Origin: Candidatus Nyctobacter psychrophilus
GTDB lineage: Bacteria > Vulcanimicrobiota > Vulcanimicrobiia > Vulcanimicrobiales > Vulcanimicrobiaceae
DNA length: 64,000 bases
Assembly (NCBI GenBank): GCA_014305025.1
Contig: JACRTY010000036.1
Coordinates: forward strand, 62,001 to 126,000
Direction: 5' to 3'
In this document: one piece after another, positions 1 through 8,402 of the stretch
Layout of the letters: the number at the start of each line of letters is the position of its first letter
Numbering within the stretch: the stretch's first letter is position 1
Position numbers and translations under genes: made by a program
Notes under the pieces: generated by a model
Told to the model about the DNA's origin: nothing
Databases searched by the model: none
Seen by the model: only the letters and a program-made list of their open reading frames with translations

Positions 1-1406
1 ATCGTATACCGGTCGATCACGTTTCGCCAACTCGCGATCGCCCACACATTCCCGCGCGGGTCATGCGCCGTGCACCACACGAGACCGCGGTCGTCGGTGA
101 CAGAGACGATATACCGTGCGGCTCGCGCAACCGCAGGATAGATCCGGCGTAACCAGTCAAGATCGCCGCTCGCCCGAAAGTGATGGTTGACGGCGAGAAT
201 GAAGAGCGGCGTATCGTCGTTGATGTTGAGGCCGTCGTCCGCGACGCTGCCGTCGATCGCGTTGTAGCACTCGGGAATCTTGCCGTCGGGATACTGCACC
301 TGCGCAAGCTTGTCAAGGAGGGCGCGCGAGAAGCCGGGCATGAAGTGATCGTTGCCGTACACGAACCAAGCGGCGTCGCGGCCGACAACGTTGGAAGAGA
401 CCCCCGGCTCGTTCGTGAACGCGCGGCCTTGCGGATAGTCCGACATCACGCGCCGCATGTTGACCTTGCTCCACAGCGCGCCCTCGTTGATGTGCCGGTT
501 GGGCGTCAGCACCTGAGCGATCTTCGCGATGTCTTCGAGGTACGCAATCGTCGCGGTTAGTGCATCGTCAGCCGAAGAAAGATGCTCGTAGCTGCGCAGC
601 GCCTCATGCTCGCCCGTAGCATAGGCAGCGCACGTAAGCGTGAACGCATCGCTCGCGCCGGGCTCAAGTGTCAGATCAAATTGTAGTGACCCGAGGATGT
701 CGCCGTGGTCATCGCTGGCGCCGGCGAGTGCGTGAAGGTGTGTCGGATCGTACGCGCTGCCGAAATCGACGGTCGTGGCGTAGCGCGTCGGCTGCCGGTT
801 GGAACCAAACACGCGCACGGCTGCGGGCATTCCTTCATTCCACGCAACGAGCGCACCGAGACGCTGGTCGTACCGTGCGCATACGTTCGCCGGTAGACTG
901 CCGCGCAGCCGCGCGAAACCGGAGACGCGCACGTGCTGCGTCGACGCACCACGGTTGGCGAGCGTAATGCGCACGTGGGCAGTCGGCGCGTCGGCGTGCG
1001 GGGTGGTGGCGGCGCCGAGCGGGACGAACAGCGTTTCCGTAACGTCGATCGAGCCGGCAATCGACATGGCGCGCCGTTGATAGGCCGGATGAATCTCGAC
1101 GGTCCCCGGACCGTCCGCTTGGAGACCGACGTACGAGCGTCCGCTGCTCGCTTGATCGTCGCCGTCGCAACGCGCGTGCAGCGCACTCGCCGTCAACCCG
1201 TAACGGATCGACACGGAGCCGAAGAGACTCTCGCCGAGCTGCGCGCTAAAGATCCGTTCGATCGCGCCGGTGCTTTTGCTGTTCACCCAGATCGCTCGGT
1301 TCCCGAGGCTGGCACCCATGGCCAGGCACGTATCGCTCAGCCGATACGCCGTCAGAGAAGAAGCTGCGTCTCGATAGGCGTGGGCTACGTCATGGAGGTC
1401 TTGCAA
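1..1406 (-). CDS. Partial six-hairpin-type glycoside hydrolase (C-terminus off the left edge)
   Basis: The minus-strand frame stays open from the left edge to about 1409, giving 468 codons without the C-terminus. An N-terminal beta-rich half is followed by a helical half with blocks such as 'NINDDTPLFILAVNHH' and 'FVYGNDHFMPGFSR'. These resemble the (alpha/alpha)6-barrel glycosidases of the amylo-alpha-1,6-glucosidase/trehalase/GH15 superfamily; the exact family and substrate are uncertain. I chose TTG 1406 because GGAG lies 6 bases upstream and the following residues look coding; ATG 1319 is the alternative. It lies about 33 bases downstream of the ROK kinase gene on the same strand, so the two probably form a sugar-use operon. 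No signal peptide is visible, so it is probably cytoplasmic. Confidence 0.7.
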   Translation of the reverse strand, partial: MQDLHDVAHAYRDAASSLTAYRLSDTCLAMGASLGNRAIWVNSKSTGAIERIFSAQLGESLFGSVSIRYGLTASALHARCDGDDQASSGRSYVGLQADGPGTVEIHPAYQRRAMSIAGSIDVTETLFVPLGAATTPHADAPTAHVRITLANRGASTQHVRVSGFARLRGSLPANVCARYDQRLGALVAWNEGMPAAVRVFGSNRQPTRYATTVDFGSAYDPTHLHALAGASDDHGDILGSLQFDLTLEPGASDAFTLTCAAYATGEHEALRSYEHLSSADDALTATIAYLEDIAKIAQVLTPNRHINEGALWSKVNMRRVMSDYPQGRAFTNEPGVSSNVVGRDAAWFVYGNDHFMPGFSRALLDKLAQVQYPDGKIPECYNAIDGSVADDGLNINDDTPLFILAVNHHFRASGDLDWLRRIYPAVARAARYIVSVTDDRGLVWCTAHDPRGNVWAIASWRNVIDRYT

Positions 1407-1439
1407 GGACTACTCCGGCGGCAGTGTGGTTGAACCATT

Positions 1440-2469
1440 CTAGAGCTCCAAAGCCCGCCCGTCGGTAAGCGCGCTTATAACGGGACCTGCTCTCTGGCTT
1501 CGTTCCCGGGCGAACGCCGCCGCACCGATCGCGCCGGCATCATTTCCGAGCACGGCAAGCCGAATCGCAGTCGTTCCGATGGGTACCATGGTCAGTCGGG
1601 CGTCGACGAGGGGCTTTACCGCGCTTACCAACATATCGCCGGCGGCGCTTAGCCCACCACTGATCGCAATGATGTGGGGATTCAGAAAGGTAACGACGTT
1701 GGCGATGCCGATCGATAAATCGCTCACGTAGCGCCGCCACGCCTCACTTGCATGCGGATCGCCTGCAGCTGCGGCGGCGACGATACTCTTTGCATCAAGC
1801 GACGGACCGGCCGATATCATCGTGCTGTCCGGGAATGATGCGGCTTGCGGCGAAGGCGTGCCGGCGCAACCCCGTAGCCGATGCTTGGGCTTCAAAACAG
1901 CCCCTGTTGCCGCATCCGCAAATGAAGCCATCGGTCGGGCGGATTGCGTGATGGCCGATCTCGCCGGCCGCGAATGCGGCGCCGTGGACGAGCTGCCCGG
2001 CCACGACCAAGCCTCCCCCGATGCCGGTCCCAAGCGTCAGGAGAGCGAAGTCGCGAGTCCCGTGTCCGCTACCGTAGCGGTATTCGCCAAGCGTGGCGCT
2101 GCGCGCGTCATTCGCAACGTACGTCGGCAGATTGAGCCGGTTGCGCAGCGCTGTGCCCAGCGGCGCATTGAACCAGCCGAAGTTCGGTGAATAGCGGACC
2201 ACTCCATCGCGGGGATCGATGCTGCCGGGCGATCCGACGCCGCCGGCACAAATTTCCATCGTGCCGATAAGCTCGCGGATGACGCCCGTCATCGTATTGA
2301 CAACGTCTTCGAAATGACGTTCGTAAATCAGGCTGCTCGTACGGCGAACGGCTCGTCCGTTCGGCTCGACAAGAAGCGCCGTAACGTGCGAACCTCCGAG
2401 GTCCACGCCGACTGCGTATCCGTCCACGTCAACAGTATATGGCCGGTCAGCGGGCTCTTCCGTAAGCAT
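1440..2469 (-). pseudogene. ROK-family sugar kinase (glucokinase-like), frameshifted
   Basis: The first two thirds, from ATG 2469, read as a ROK kinase: N-terminal phosphate loop 'GVDLGGSHVTALLVE', 'VANDARSATLGEYRYGSG', 'LLTLGTGIGGGLV', 'GEIGHHAIRP' and the zinc motif 'CGCGNRGCFE'. Around 1830-1870 the frame is lost. The rest of the family ('SAGPSLDAKSIVAAA', 'NPHIIAISGGLS', 'GNDAGAIGAAAFARE') continues in another frame to the stop at 1440. One indel explains this. ROK kinases phosphorylate glucose or amino sugars with ATP in the cytoplasm. Both parts are well conserved, so a sequencing error or a very recent mutation are equally possible. The downstream glycosidase suggests the kinase uses the sugar it releases. 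Confidence 0.85.
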
Positions 2470-2570
2470 GGTTACGACGCGCTCTTGTTGAGCGTTACGT
2501 GACCCTGCGCGCCCGGCGATGTCATGTCGCTTACACCGGCGGCAGGCGGTCTTGCGCGATACTTCAACGC

Positions 2571-4080
2571 GTGACCAGGAGGTCGACGCGTGCACCCACG
2601 CTTCACGCTCGCCGGGCCGCGGCGGGCGCTGCGTGTGGTACCGTGGCGGGCGTGATCCTGGCGCTGACCCAGTCGCACCCGTTCGTCGGCCTGGGCCTCG
2701 GCGCGGTGGCGGGAGCTGCATTTGCGCTCGCGCTGCGCGCGCGGCCGGATGCCTCAGCCGATACGGCATTGACGACGGCAACGCTCGGCATCGCTGCCGG
2801 GATTATCGTCGATGTCCTGCTCGAACCCGTTTTGCGCGGCCGAGCTCCGCAGTGGACGGCGGCCGGCATGCGCGCCGTCTTTCCCGGATTCGTGGGCTGG
2901 CTTCTGTTCGGGGTCGCGTTCGGGTTCGGGCTGCGCGGGTTCACGTCGCTTGGAACCATGCTCTTTGGTGCGCCGCCCGGGCCGGCGCCCGAATCGTCGG
3001 CCGAGCCGACGCACGTCGTCATTCTCGGCGGTGGCTTCGCCGGCGTAGCCGTCGCCAAGGGGCTCGAACGCGCTTTCGGTCTTGACCCGGCGGTCGACTT
3101 GACGCTGGTGAGCGAGACGAACGCGTTGCTGTTCACACCGATGCTGGCCGAGGTTGCGGCTGGCAGCCTCGAGGCAACGCACATCACCGCGCCGCTCCGC
3201 ACGAACCTCCGGCGCACCGCAGTCGTTCGTGGCCGCGTGACGGAAGTTGACTTCGAGCGGCGCTTCATTCGGACCGACGATGATGCTCGGATTCCGTACG
3301 ATCATGTGGTGTTTGCGCTCGGCGCCGTTTCCAACTACCTCGGTTTGGACGGCGTCGAGCAATGCGCGTTCGATTTCAAAACGTTGTTCGACGCGATCCG
3401 CATTCGCAATCACGTTATCGACGTCTTCGAACGGGCGGATCGCCACGGCAACGAAACGGTGCGGGAACGCTTGTTGACCTTCGTGATCGCGGGCGGCGGC
3501 TTTGCGGCGGTCGAACTCGCCGGCGCTCTCAACGACTTTGCGCGCGGCATCCTCTCGGACTATACGAACCTCAACGCGAACGATGTCCGCGTCACGCTGG
3601 TTCATTCGCGCGACCGAATCTTGCCCGAGCTCAGCGCGTCGCTGGCTGCCTACGCGCTCGAGCGCATGATGGCACGCGGCGTCACCTTTCGCCTTGGTGC
3701 GCGCGTTGCCGACGCGTCAGCGGGTTGCGTGACACTGAAGTCCGGCGAGACGATAGCGTGCGAAACGCTCGTCTGGACCGCCGGCACGAGTCCTAGTCCG
3801 CTCCTGCGCAAGGTCGGGCTTAGGACCGATTCCCGTGGTGCCGCCGTCGTCGACGCAACGCTGGCCGTGCCGGAGCGCTACAACGTCTGGGCGCTCGGCG
3901 CTTGCGCGGCCGTGGCCGACGCAAAGACCGGCGCGGCTTCTCCGCCGACCGCGCAGTTCGCGTTACGGCAAGCCCGGACGCTGGCCCGAAATATCGCCGT
4001 GGCTCACAAAGGCGGCAAACGTGCGCCGGCGCCGTTTCATTTCGATTCGCTCGGCTCGCTGTGTGTCATCGGCGATCGCG
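2571..4080 (+). pseudogene. ndh: Type II NADH dehydrogenase with N-terminal membrane domain, C-terminus lost
   Basis: After about 130 residues with three or four hydrophobic segments ('GTVAGVILALTQ', 'GFVGWLLFGVAFGFGLRG') comes a flavin pyridine-nucleotide oxidoreductase. The FAD loop is 'VVILGGGFAGVAVAKGLE' and the NAD loop is 'TFVIAGGGFAAVELAGAL'; 'LVWTAGTSPSP' and 'VWALGACAAV' are family motifs. NDH-2 passes electrons from NADH to quinone at the membrane without pumping protons. The gene stops matching after 'SLCVIGDRG' near 4080, where sequence from a membrane protein begins in another frame. The usual C-terminal membrane anchor of the family is missing. The start is uncertain; GTG 2571 is one choice. 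The gene lies divergent to the ROK kinase. Confidence 0.75.
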
Positions 4081-4935
4081 GTCCTCATCGGGACGACGTT
4101 TGCCCTGCTGTTCCAGCGCGAGATTCGCGGCGTTGGATCGAGCATGGGATGGGGCGCAACGTACGGGATCTGCTGGTGGTTTCTCGGGCCGCTGACGTTA
4201 CTTCCGTGGTTGACACACCATCCGGTCGACTGGACCGAAGCGCACGCGGCGACGCTGTTCGGCTCGCTCGTCGGCCACATCATCTACGGCATCATCGTCG
4301 GCTTGCTCTATGCCGCCTTCGACCGCGTCTGGCGACGCATTTTTTACGAATCCGATCCGCTCAATCGCGAGCCGGAGGGCGCCGGACAACGGACGCTTTC
4401 GTCGCTCGGATGGGGCCTCATCGGAAGCCTAGCGGGAGGGCTCGCGTTTAGTGTCGTGATGTTGACGACGGGGGAGTTGCCGCACGTTGCTGCGCTCGTC
4501 GGTGGTCATTCGGTTTTGCTCGGTTTCGTCGTCCACATGCTGATCAGCGCCGTCATCGGCGCGACGTTCGGTTTGCTCTTCCAATACGAATCGCCCGATT
4601 TTCCGGCCGGCATCGCGTGGGGTTTGGTGTATGGGCTGATCTGGTGGTTCGTCGGTGCCTTGACGCTCTTTCCGATCCTCCTTGGCCACGCGTTTACGTG
4701 GACGCCGGCGGTGGTCGGTTCGGATCTCCCGTCGCTCGTCGGACATCTGCTCTATGGGGCGGCGACGGCCGTCGTGTTCCTCTTGCTCGAACGCCGGCAT
4801 GCCGCTTGGCTTTTCGCCGACAAACGTCTAGCCGCTCGTGAAGCGCGACGAACGCGTCCGAGCGGGACGTCGGCGCCCGCGATTTGGATCGTGCTGCTGA
4901 CGCTTGGTATCATGTTGCCGGCGATTCTCTCATAA
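4075..4935 (+). pseudogene. Multi-span membrane protein with two tandem repeats, 5' end missing
   Basis: From about 4080 a new frame encodes 285 residues with many membrane spans, ending at a stop at 4935. It holds two copies of one module: 'LIGTTFALLFQRE', 'WGATYGICWWFLGPLTLLP', 'LVGHIIYGIIVGLLY', and later 'VIGATFGLLFQYE', 'WGLVYGLIWWFVGALTLFP', 'LVGHLLYGAATAVVFL'. The first copy lacks the segment that precedes the second ('GGHSVLLGFVVHML'), so the start of the gene has been lost at the junction with the NADH dehydrogenase. The family is unassigned. It may have been a separate gene or the C-terminal membrane part of the same long protein, because the NADH dehydrogenase also carries a membrane domain at its other end. 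Confidence 0.7.
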
Positions 4936-5096
4936 CCTGGAGGGGTTTAGTCAGCCGTAAAGCACCTCGGTGTGAGAGGCGACACGATCAGCGTGCACAA
5001 GCGAGCCGTCGCTGAGCCAGTGGTTTCGTTACAGTGTAAGCCACCTTATTCTGCGGCTGCACTCGGGTGCGGTATGATGGCGCCGTGAGGTCATCA

Positions 5097-5579
5097 ATGA
5101 GCCGAGGAACTATGCTGGCCGCGTTTGCCGGTGTTGCCGCATCGCTGGAAATCAAGAGCCGGCCGGCACGCGCTGTGGGCGAGCACTTCGAAATCCACCA
5201 CACCGACAAACAGTGGCATGCCATTCTCGATTCTGAGCAGTATGCGGTCTTGCGCGATCACGGGACGGAACCGCCGGCGTCGAGTCCGCTCGATGAAGAG
5301 AAGCGGGTTGGAAGTTATCTGTGCGCGGGCTGCAATCTCGCGCTCTTTGATTCGGCCACCAAGTTCGACAGCGGCACGGGTTGGCCGAGTTTCTACCGGC
5401 CGCTTCCCCACGCCGTCGAAACATCGCGCGACAACGGTTTCATGCTGGCACGAACCGAAGTACACTGCCGCCGCTGTGGTGGGCACCTCGGCCACGTCTT
5501 CAATGATGGGCCGCCTCCGACCGGTCTGCGCTATTGCATGAACGGCGTCGCGCTCGAGTTTCATCCGCATGCGAAGTAA
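5097..5579 (+). CDS. msrB: Peptide-methionine (R)-S-oxide reductase MsrB, exported
   Basis: This 160-residue protein shows the MsrB fold: two zinc-binding CxxC pairs ('CAGC' and 'CRRC'), 'FDSGTGWPSFY', 'GGHLGHVFNDGP' and the catalytic cysteine in 'RYCMNG' (residue 147). MsrB reduces the R epimer of methionine sulfoxide with thioredoxin-like donors. The first 27 residues ('LAAFAGVAASLEIKSRPARA') look like an export signal, so it probably acts in the periplasm. I chose ATG 5097 over an upstream start at 5067 because the signal then begins normally. It overlaps msrA by 11 bases, which implies a translationally coupled pair repairing both sulfoxide epimers. Confidence 0.93.
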   Translation: MSRGTMLAAFAGVAASLEIKSRPARAVGEHFEIHHTDKQWHAILDSEQYAVLRDHGTEPPASSPLDEEKRVGSYLCAGCNLALFDSATKFDSGTGWPSFYRPLPHAVETSRDNGFMLARTEVHCRRCGGHLGHVFNDGPPPTGLRYCMNGVALEFHPHAK

Positions 5580-6249
5580 CGCATTCGCGCAAACGATGCA
5601 TGCCGCACGAGCTTCCAAAACGGTCATCGTATCGCTGCTGGGAGCGGCCGTGATCGCCGGCTTCGGCTTTCGAATTACGCTTCCGGCCGGTGCTGCTCAG
5701 GTCCCGGAGACGCAAACCGCCGTGCTTGCAGGCGGGTGTTTCTGGGGCCTCGAGGGCGTCTTCGAAGCGCTCAAGGGAGTCCGCCACGTCGTGGCAGGTT
5801 ACTCAGGCGGCAGCGCGTTAAGCGCGCACTATGAGATCGTGAGCACGGGCTTAACCGGACATGCGGAATCGGTGTCGATCACCTACGATCCGCGCGAGAT
5901 TTCGTATGCCAGCCTCCTGAAGGTCTACTTCTTGGTCGCACACGACCCGACCGAGAGCAATCGGCAAGGGCCAGACTACGGACCTCAGTATCGATCAGAG
6001 ATATTTTACACTTCCAACGCGCAGAAGAATGTCGCGCAGCTGATGATTCGCCGCCTCACAGACGCGAAGGCGTTCTCCGCACCGATCGTCACGGAAGTTG
6101 CGCCGCTGCGCGCGTTCTATGCTGCGGAGCCTTATCATCAGCATTACATGGCCCTTCATCCGAACGATCCGTACATCGCAACCTTCGATGCACCGAAGCT
6201 CGACCATCTCAAGGCCGACTTCTCATCGCTCCTGGGCGCCAAATCCTAG
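5569..6249 (+). CDS. msrA: Peptide-methionine (S)-S-oxide reductase MsrA, exported or membrane-anchored
   Basis: The 226-residue protein has the MsrA active site 'GGCFWGLEGVFE' with the nucleophilic cysteine at residue 57. 'GYSGG', 'GHAESVSITYDP', 'DPTESNRQGPDYGPQYRS' and 'AEPYHQHY' are family blocks. MsrA reduces the S epimer of methionine sulfoxide. Residues 17-43 form a hydrophobic segment ending in 'AGAAQ', so the enzyme is probably exported or anchored outside the membrane, like MsrB upstream. An internal ATG at 5596 is a possible alternative start that would keep the signal. The next gene downstream, on the other strand, encodes a Met-rich exported protein, a plausible substrate. Confidence 0.95.
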   Translation: MRSNAFAQTMHAARASKTVIVSLLGAAVIAGFGFRITLPAGAAQVPETQTAVLAGGCFWGLEGVFEALKGVRHVVAGYSGGSALSAHYEIVSTGLTGHAESVSITYDPREISYASLLKVYFLVAHDPTESNRQGPDYGPQYRSEIFYTSNAQKNVAQLMIRRLTDAKAFSAPIVTEVAPLRAFYAAEPYHQHYMALHPNDPYIATFDAPKLDHLKADFSSLLGAKS

Positions 6250-6719
6250 AGAGCATCCAACGAGCCGCGCGATTCTTATCGTTTCACGAGAATCTCGGCG
6301 AACGGTTTTTTCAAGACGCCGGGCACGCGCGCGCTCTGCGCCAGAGGCCGGCATGCGCGGAGAACCGGGCGGAAAGCAGGTGAAAAGCGATCAGCATGCC
6401 GTCACGAGCGGCTGGATCGCCATGGCTTCGCCCGGCGTCATCGCTTTGGGACGTGAGGACCGGATAGTCGAGTGCCGTCGTCTTGGCAGTCGGCGTTGCA
6501 CCGGCGGTCGGTTAACCACCGCGATCAACGCGTCACGGTGCGCTAGCAGGTTCAGAGCGGCCCTACGCGAGCATTGCTCCCGTACGGCCGCCTCGACAGA
6601 ATCATGCGATCCAGAGATCCGCGACGCTTCTTAGCATTTCCACTCTACGCCTCGGTGGCTGTCTACAGCACTTCGGCCGATCGGGCCTGGATCGTCCCCG
6701 CCGGTGCGAAGCTCGGCGT
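6250..6719. other. Gene-free stretch of about 470 bases
   Basis: This stretch lies between the 3' ends of msrA and the Met-rich protein gene. I find no ORF with recognisable protein motifs on either strand and no RNA gene. Short open frames here have no ribosome binding site. It may contain eroded coding sequence, but I cannot identify any. Confidence 0.5.
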
Positions 6720-6754
6720 AAAAAAAAAGGCGCACCCCGTGGGCTGCGCACCTT
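6720..6754 (-). terminator. Rho-independent terminator of the Met-rich protein gene
   Basis: Read on the minus strand, an imperfect GC-rich hairpin of nine pairs (arms AAGGTGCGC and GTGCGCCTT, two of them G-U) is followed by a run of nine T (6728-6720). It lies 36 bases beyond the stop codon of the gene at 6790. Confidence 0.65.
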
Positions 6755-6789
6755 CGGTTGACGGTTAGGCGGCGTCCGCCCTTGACGGC

Positions 6790-7170
6790 TTACATATGTC
6801 CGTGCATAGAGCTGCTCATCATATGGGCGCCCATGGCATCGGCTTTCGATTTGCACATCATCGACATGTGATTTTTCATCATCATGTTGTGGTGCATTGA
6901 GCTGTTGTGGTTCATCGAGCTGTCGTGCATCATGGAGCTGTTGTGCATCATGGAGCTGTTGTGCATCATTTGCATGTGAGACTTGTCGGCCATCATGTAC
7001 GTCTTGTCCTTGGTGTTTACCATGACGATGGGGTCGCCTGATGAGCAATGCGGCTTCATCATCGATCCGTGCATCATCGACCCCTGCATCTGGTCTGCGG
7101 CGAAGACTGACGAGCTTGCGCCCGAGATAAGTGCGATAGTGAGGGAAAGCGTGGCTAGATACCGGTTCAT
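6790..7170 (-). CDS. Exported Met/His-rich small protein (oxidant sink or copper-binding candidate)
   Basis: The 126-residue product starts with a signal peptide ('RYLATLSLTIALISGASS', cleavage after 'SVFA'). The mature part of about 102 residues holds 28 Met and 13 His. A five-residue unit of the type MHNSS/MHDSS is repeated in tandem in the middle. There are two cysteines and almost no hydrophobic core, so it is probably disordered until it binds metal. ATG 7170 is preferred over ATG 7182 because the latter's own codons form the Shine-Dalgarno GGAGGT five bases before 7170. Met- and His-rich exported proteins often bind copper or silver. The neighbouring exported MsrA and MsrB suggest its methionines are also oxidised and repaired. 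The family is unknown to me. Confidence 0.8.
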   Translation of the reverse strand: MNRYLATLSLTIALISGASSSVFAADQMQGSMMHGSMMKPHCSSGDPIVMVNTKDKTYMMADKSHMQMMHNSSMMHNSSMMHDSSMNHNSSMHHNMMMKNHMSMMCKSKADAMGAHMMSSSMHGHM

Positions 7171-7219
7171 TGAGACCTCCATATGCTTTACTGTACCCCG
7201 AGCGGCCAGGCGCCAATCG

Positions 7220-7233
7220 GTAAGCTCGCTTAC
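7220..7233. promoter_or_regulatory. Perfect 14-base palindrome upstream of the Met-rich gene
   Basis: The sequence GTAAGCTCGCTTAC is its own reverse complement. It lies 50 bases upstream of the Met-rich protein start and inside the gap after the gene at 7288. Position and symmetry suit an operator for a dimeric repressor or a metal or redox sensor. No matching regulator was identified. Confidence 0.4.
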
Positions 7234-7287
7234 ATATCGCTTTCCGAGCCGTTTTACGGTGCGTTGGAGTTGTCGGGACGGCGGACG

Positions 7288-7869
7288 TCATGCGCCGCGC
7301 ACGAATTCCTCGACGAAGCTGGTGAGTCGCTCGAAAATCGTGGGCTGTGGGGCGGGTTCGTCGTGCGTCGCCGTTCCGAAACGTTCGCGGAGGAACGTTC
7401 GATTTTCGGCCATGCGCGCGGCTGCGGCATCGGCATCGCCGTCCCGTAGACGTTCGAGTCCCGAGCGGAGCGTCGCGAGCTGGCGCGCGAGTTCTTGGTC
7501 CGCCGACGGCGCCCCGTTGCGCGGACGGCGGCGTAAGTCTTTGGGAACGGCGAGGTAAGCGTTGATCGTGTCCGGCAAGTAGGCGCGCAGCGCCTCGCGA
7601 GCCGTGAACGCGTCGAGTCGGCTGGGACTGTGGCGTTTCTCGTGGTCGCGCGCGAGCTCGACAATAACCTTGGCCTCGCGCCGGTGCCGGTGTGGAAGCG
7701 TAGCGATGAGCGCTCCCATCGCTCTGCGCGACGGCAGGCGCGGCACCGGTGCCGGCGCAACGCGTCGGCGGCGAACCGCTACGGCGGTGCCGACGACAAG
7801 GGGGACCGCGCCGGCGGCCGCGATGGCTTCGAGAATCAATGCATCGAACACGGTTATCGCACCGTACAC
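7288..7869 (-). CDS. Membrane-anchored protein of unknown function
   Basis: The 193-residue product has one hydrophobic N-terminal segment (about residues 8-30, 'LILEAIAAAGAVPLVVGTAVA') and a basic stretch after it. The soluble region is helical and charged, with blocks 'LPDTINAYLAVPKDLRRR', 'LARQLATLRSGLERLRDGD' and 'NRTFLRERFG'. The proline-rich turn in 'LPDTINAYLAVP' looks like a conserved motif, but I cannot name the family. It is transcribed away from blaI, 149 bases apart. It was chosen over the overlapping frames because only this one gives the membrane-anchor plus amphipathic-helix pattern. Confidence 0.6.
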   Translation of the reverse strand: MYGAITVFDALILEAIAAAGAVPLVVGTAVAVRRRRVAPAPVPRLPSRRAMGALIATLPHRHRREAKVIVELARDHEKRHSPSRLDAFTAREALRAYLPDTINAYLAVPKDLRRRPRNGAPSADQELARQLATLRSGLERLRDGDADAAAARMAENRTFLRERFGTATHDEPAPQPTIFERLTSFVEEFVRGA

Positions 7870-7958
7870 AATCCGTACTGCTGCCCCGCAGAACCTGTTT
7901 CAGTGCCTGCCGAGGAACAGTGGCCGACGACAACATCCGAGTCCGAGTGGCCTTACGA

Positions 7959-7988
7959 TTGGACATAGGCGACAGGGTGTGCTAGGAT
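7959..7988 (+). promoter_or_regulatory. Promoter of the blaI-blaR1 operon
   Basis: A -35 box TTGGAC (7959-7964) and a -10 box TAGGAT (7983-7988) are separated by 18 bases. Transcription would start near 7995, giving a leader of about 24 bases before the blaI ATG at 8019. Confidence 0.6.
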
Positions 7989-7989
7989 C

Positions 7990-8005
7990 ACCTAATCTTT
8001 TAGGT
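7990..8005. promoter_or_regulatory. Operator palindrome at the blaI promoter
   Basis: The inverted repeat ACCTAA-TCTT-TTAGGT is perfect and starts one base after the -10 box, covering the likely transcription start. A dimeric BlaI/MecI-type repressor encoded directly downstream is the obvious ligand, giving autoregulation. The half-sites differ from the classic BlaI site TACA/TGTA. Confidence 0.6.
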
Positions 8006-8018
8006 CATGGAGGCTCGT

Positions 8019-8402
8019 ATGCCTAAACCCAAGGCGGAGAACCTCACGGAGGTCGAGCAACGCGCCATGGAGGTGTTGTGGTCGGCCGGAAGCGGGACCG
8101 TCAGCGAAGTGCTCGCCGCGCTGGACGCGCCGAAGCCGCTCGCGTTCAACACGGTTCAGACGATCTTGCGCATCCTCGAGAAAAAGGGTTACGTGCGGCA
8201 TCGGGAAGAGGGGCGGGCCTTTCGCTATTTTGCCCTAGTGGATAAAGCCACCGCATCCCGCAGTGCCGTGCATTCCGTGGTGCGCCGGTTCTTCGGCTCT
8301 CCCGGCGCGCTGGCCGTGAACTTGGTCCAGAACGAGAACCTGGGCGCCGCCGATCTGGCCCGCATTCGGCGCCTCATCGCCGACGCGGAGGCACGAAAAT
8401 GA
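8019..8402 (+). CDS. blaI: BlaI/MecI-family transcriptional repressor
   Basis: The 127-residue protein has the BlaI/MecI winged helix: 'LTEVEQRAMEVLWSAGSGTV', then 'FNTVQTILRILEKKGYV' as recognition helix, then 'REEGRAFRYFALVDKA', followed by a C-terminal dimerisation helix region. Proteins of this family repress target operons until a BlaR1-type sensor protease triggers their removal. The start is ATG 8019, not ATG 8007, because GGAGG (8009-8013) lies five bases upstream of it. The stop overlaps the next start (ATGA), so repressor and sensor are co-translated. The palindrome in its own promoter is the probable binding site. The inducing signal is unknown; beta-lactam is not implied, because such pairs are common outside resistance loci. 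Confidence 0.9.
   Translation: MPKPKAENLTEVEQRAMEVLWSAGSGTVSEVLAALDAPKPLAFNTVQTILRILEKKGYVRHREEGRAFRYFALVDKATASRSAVHSVVRRFFGSPGALAVNLVQNENLGAADLARIRRLIADAEARK

Noticed and set aside
180-560. Plus-strand ORF inside the glycosidase region
   Set aside because: It is a shadow of the minus-strand glycosidase, which reads through to the left edge with family-like motifs.
6574-6768. Plus-strand ORF of 64 codons
   Set aside because: It has no ribosome site or motif and ends inside the terminator hairpin.
7254-7760. Overlapping minus-strand ORF rich in Arg
   Set aside because: It is a frame shadow of the gene at 7288, which alone has a membrane anchor and amphipathic helices.
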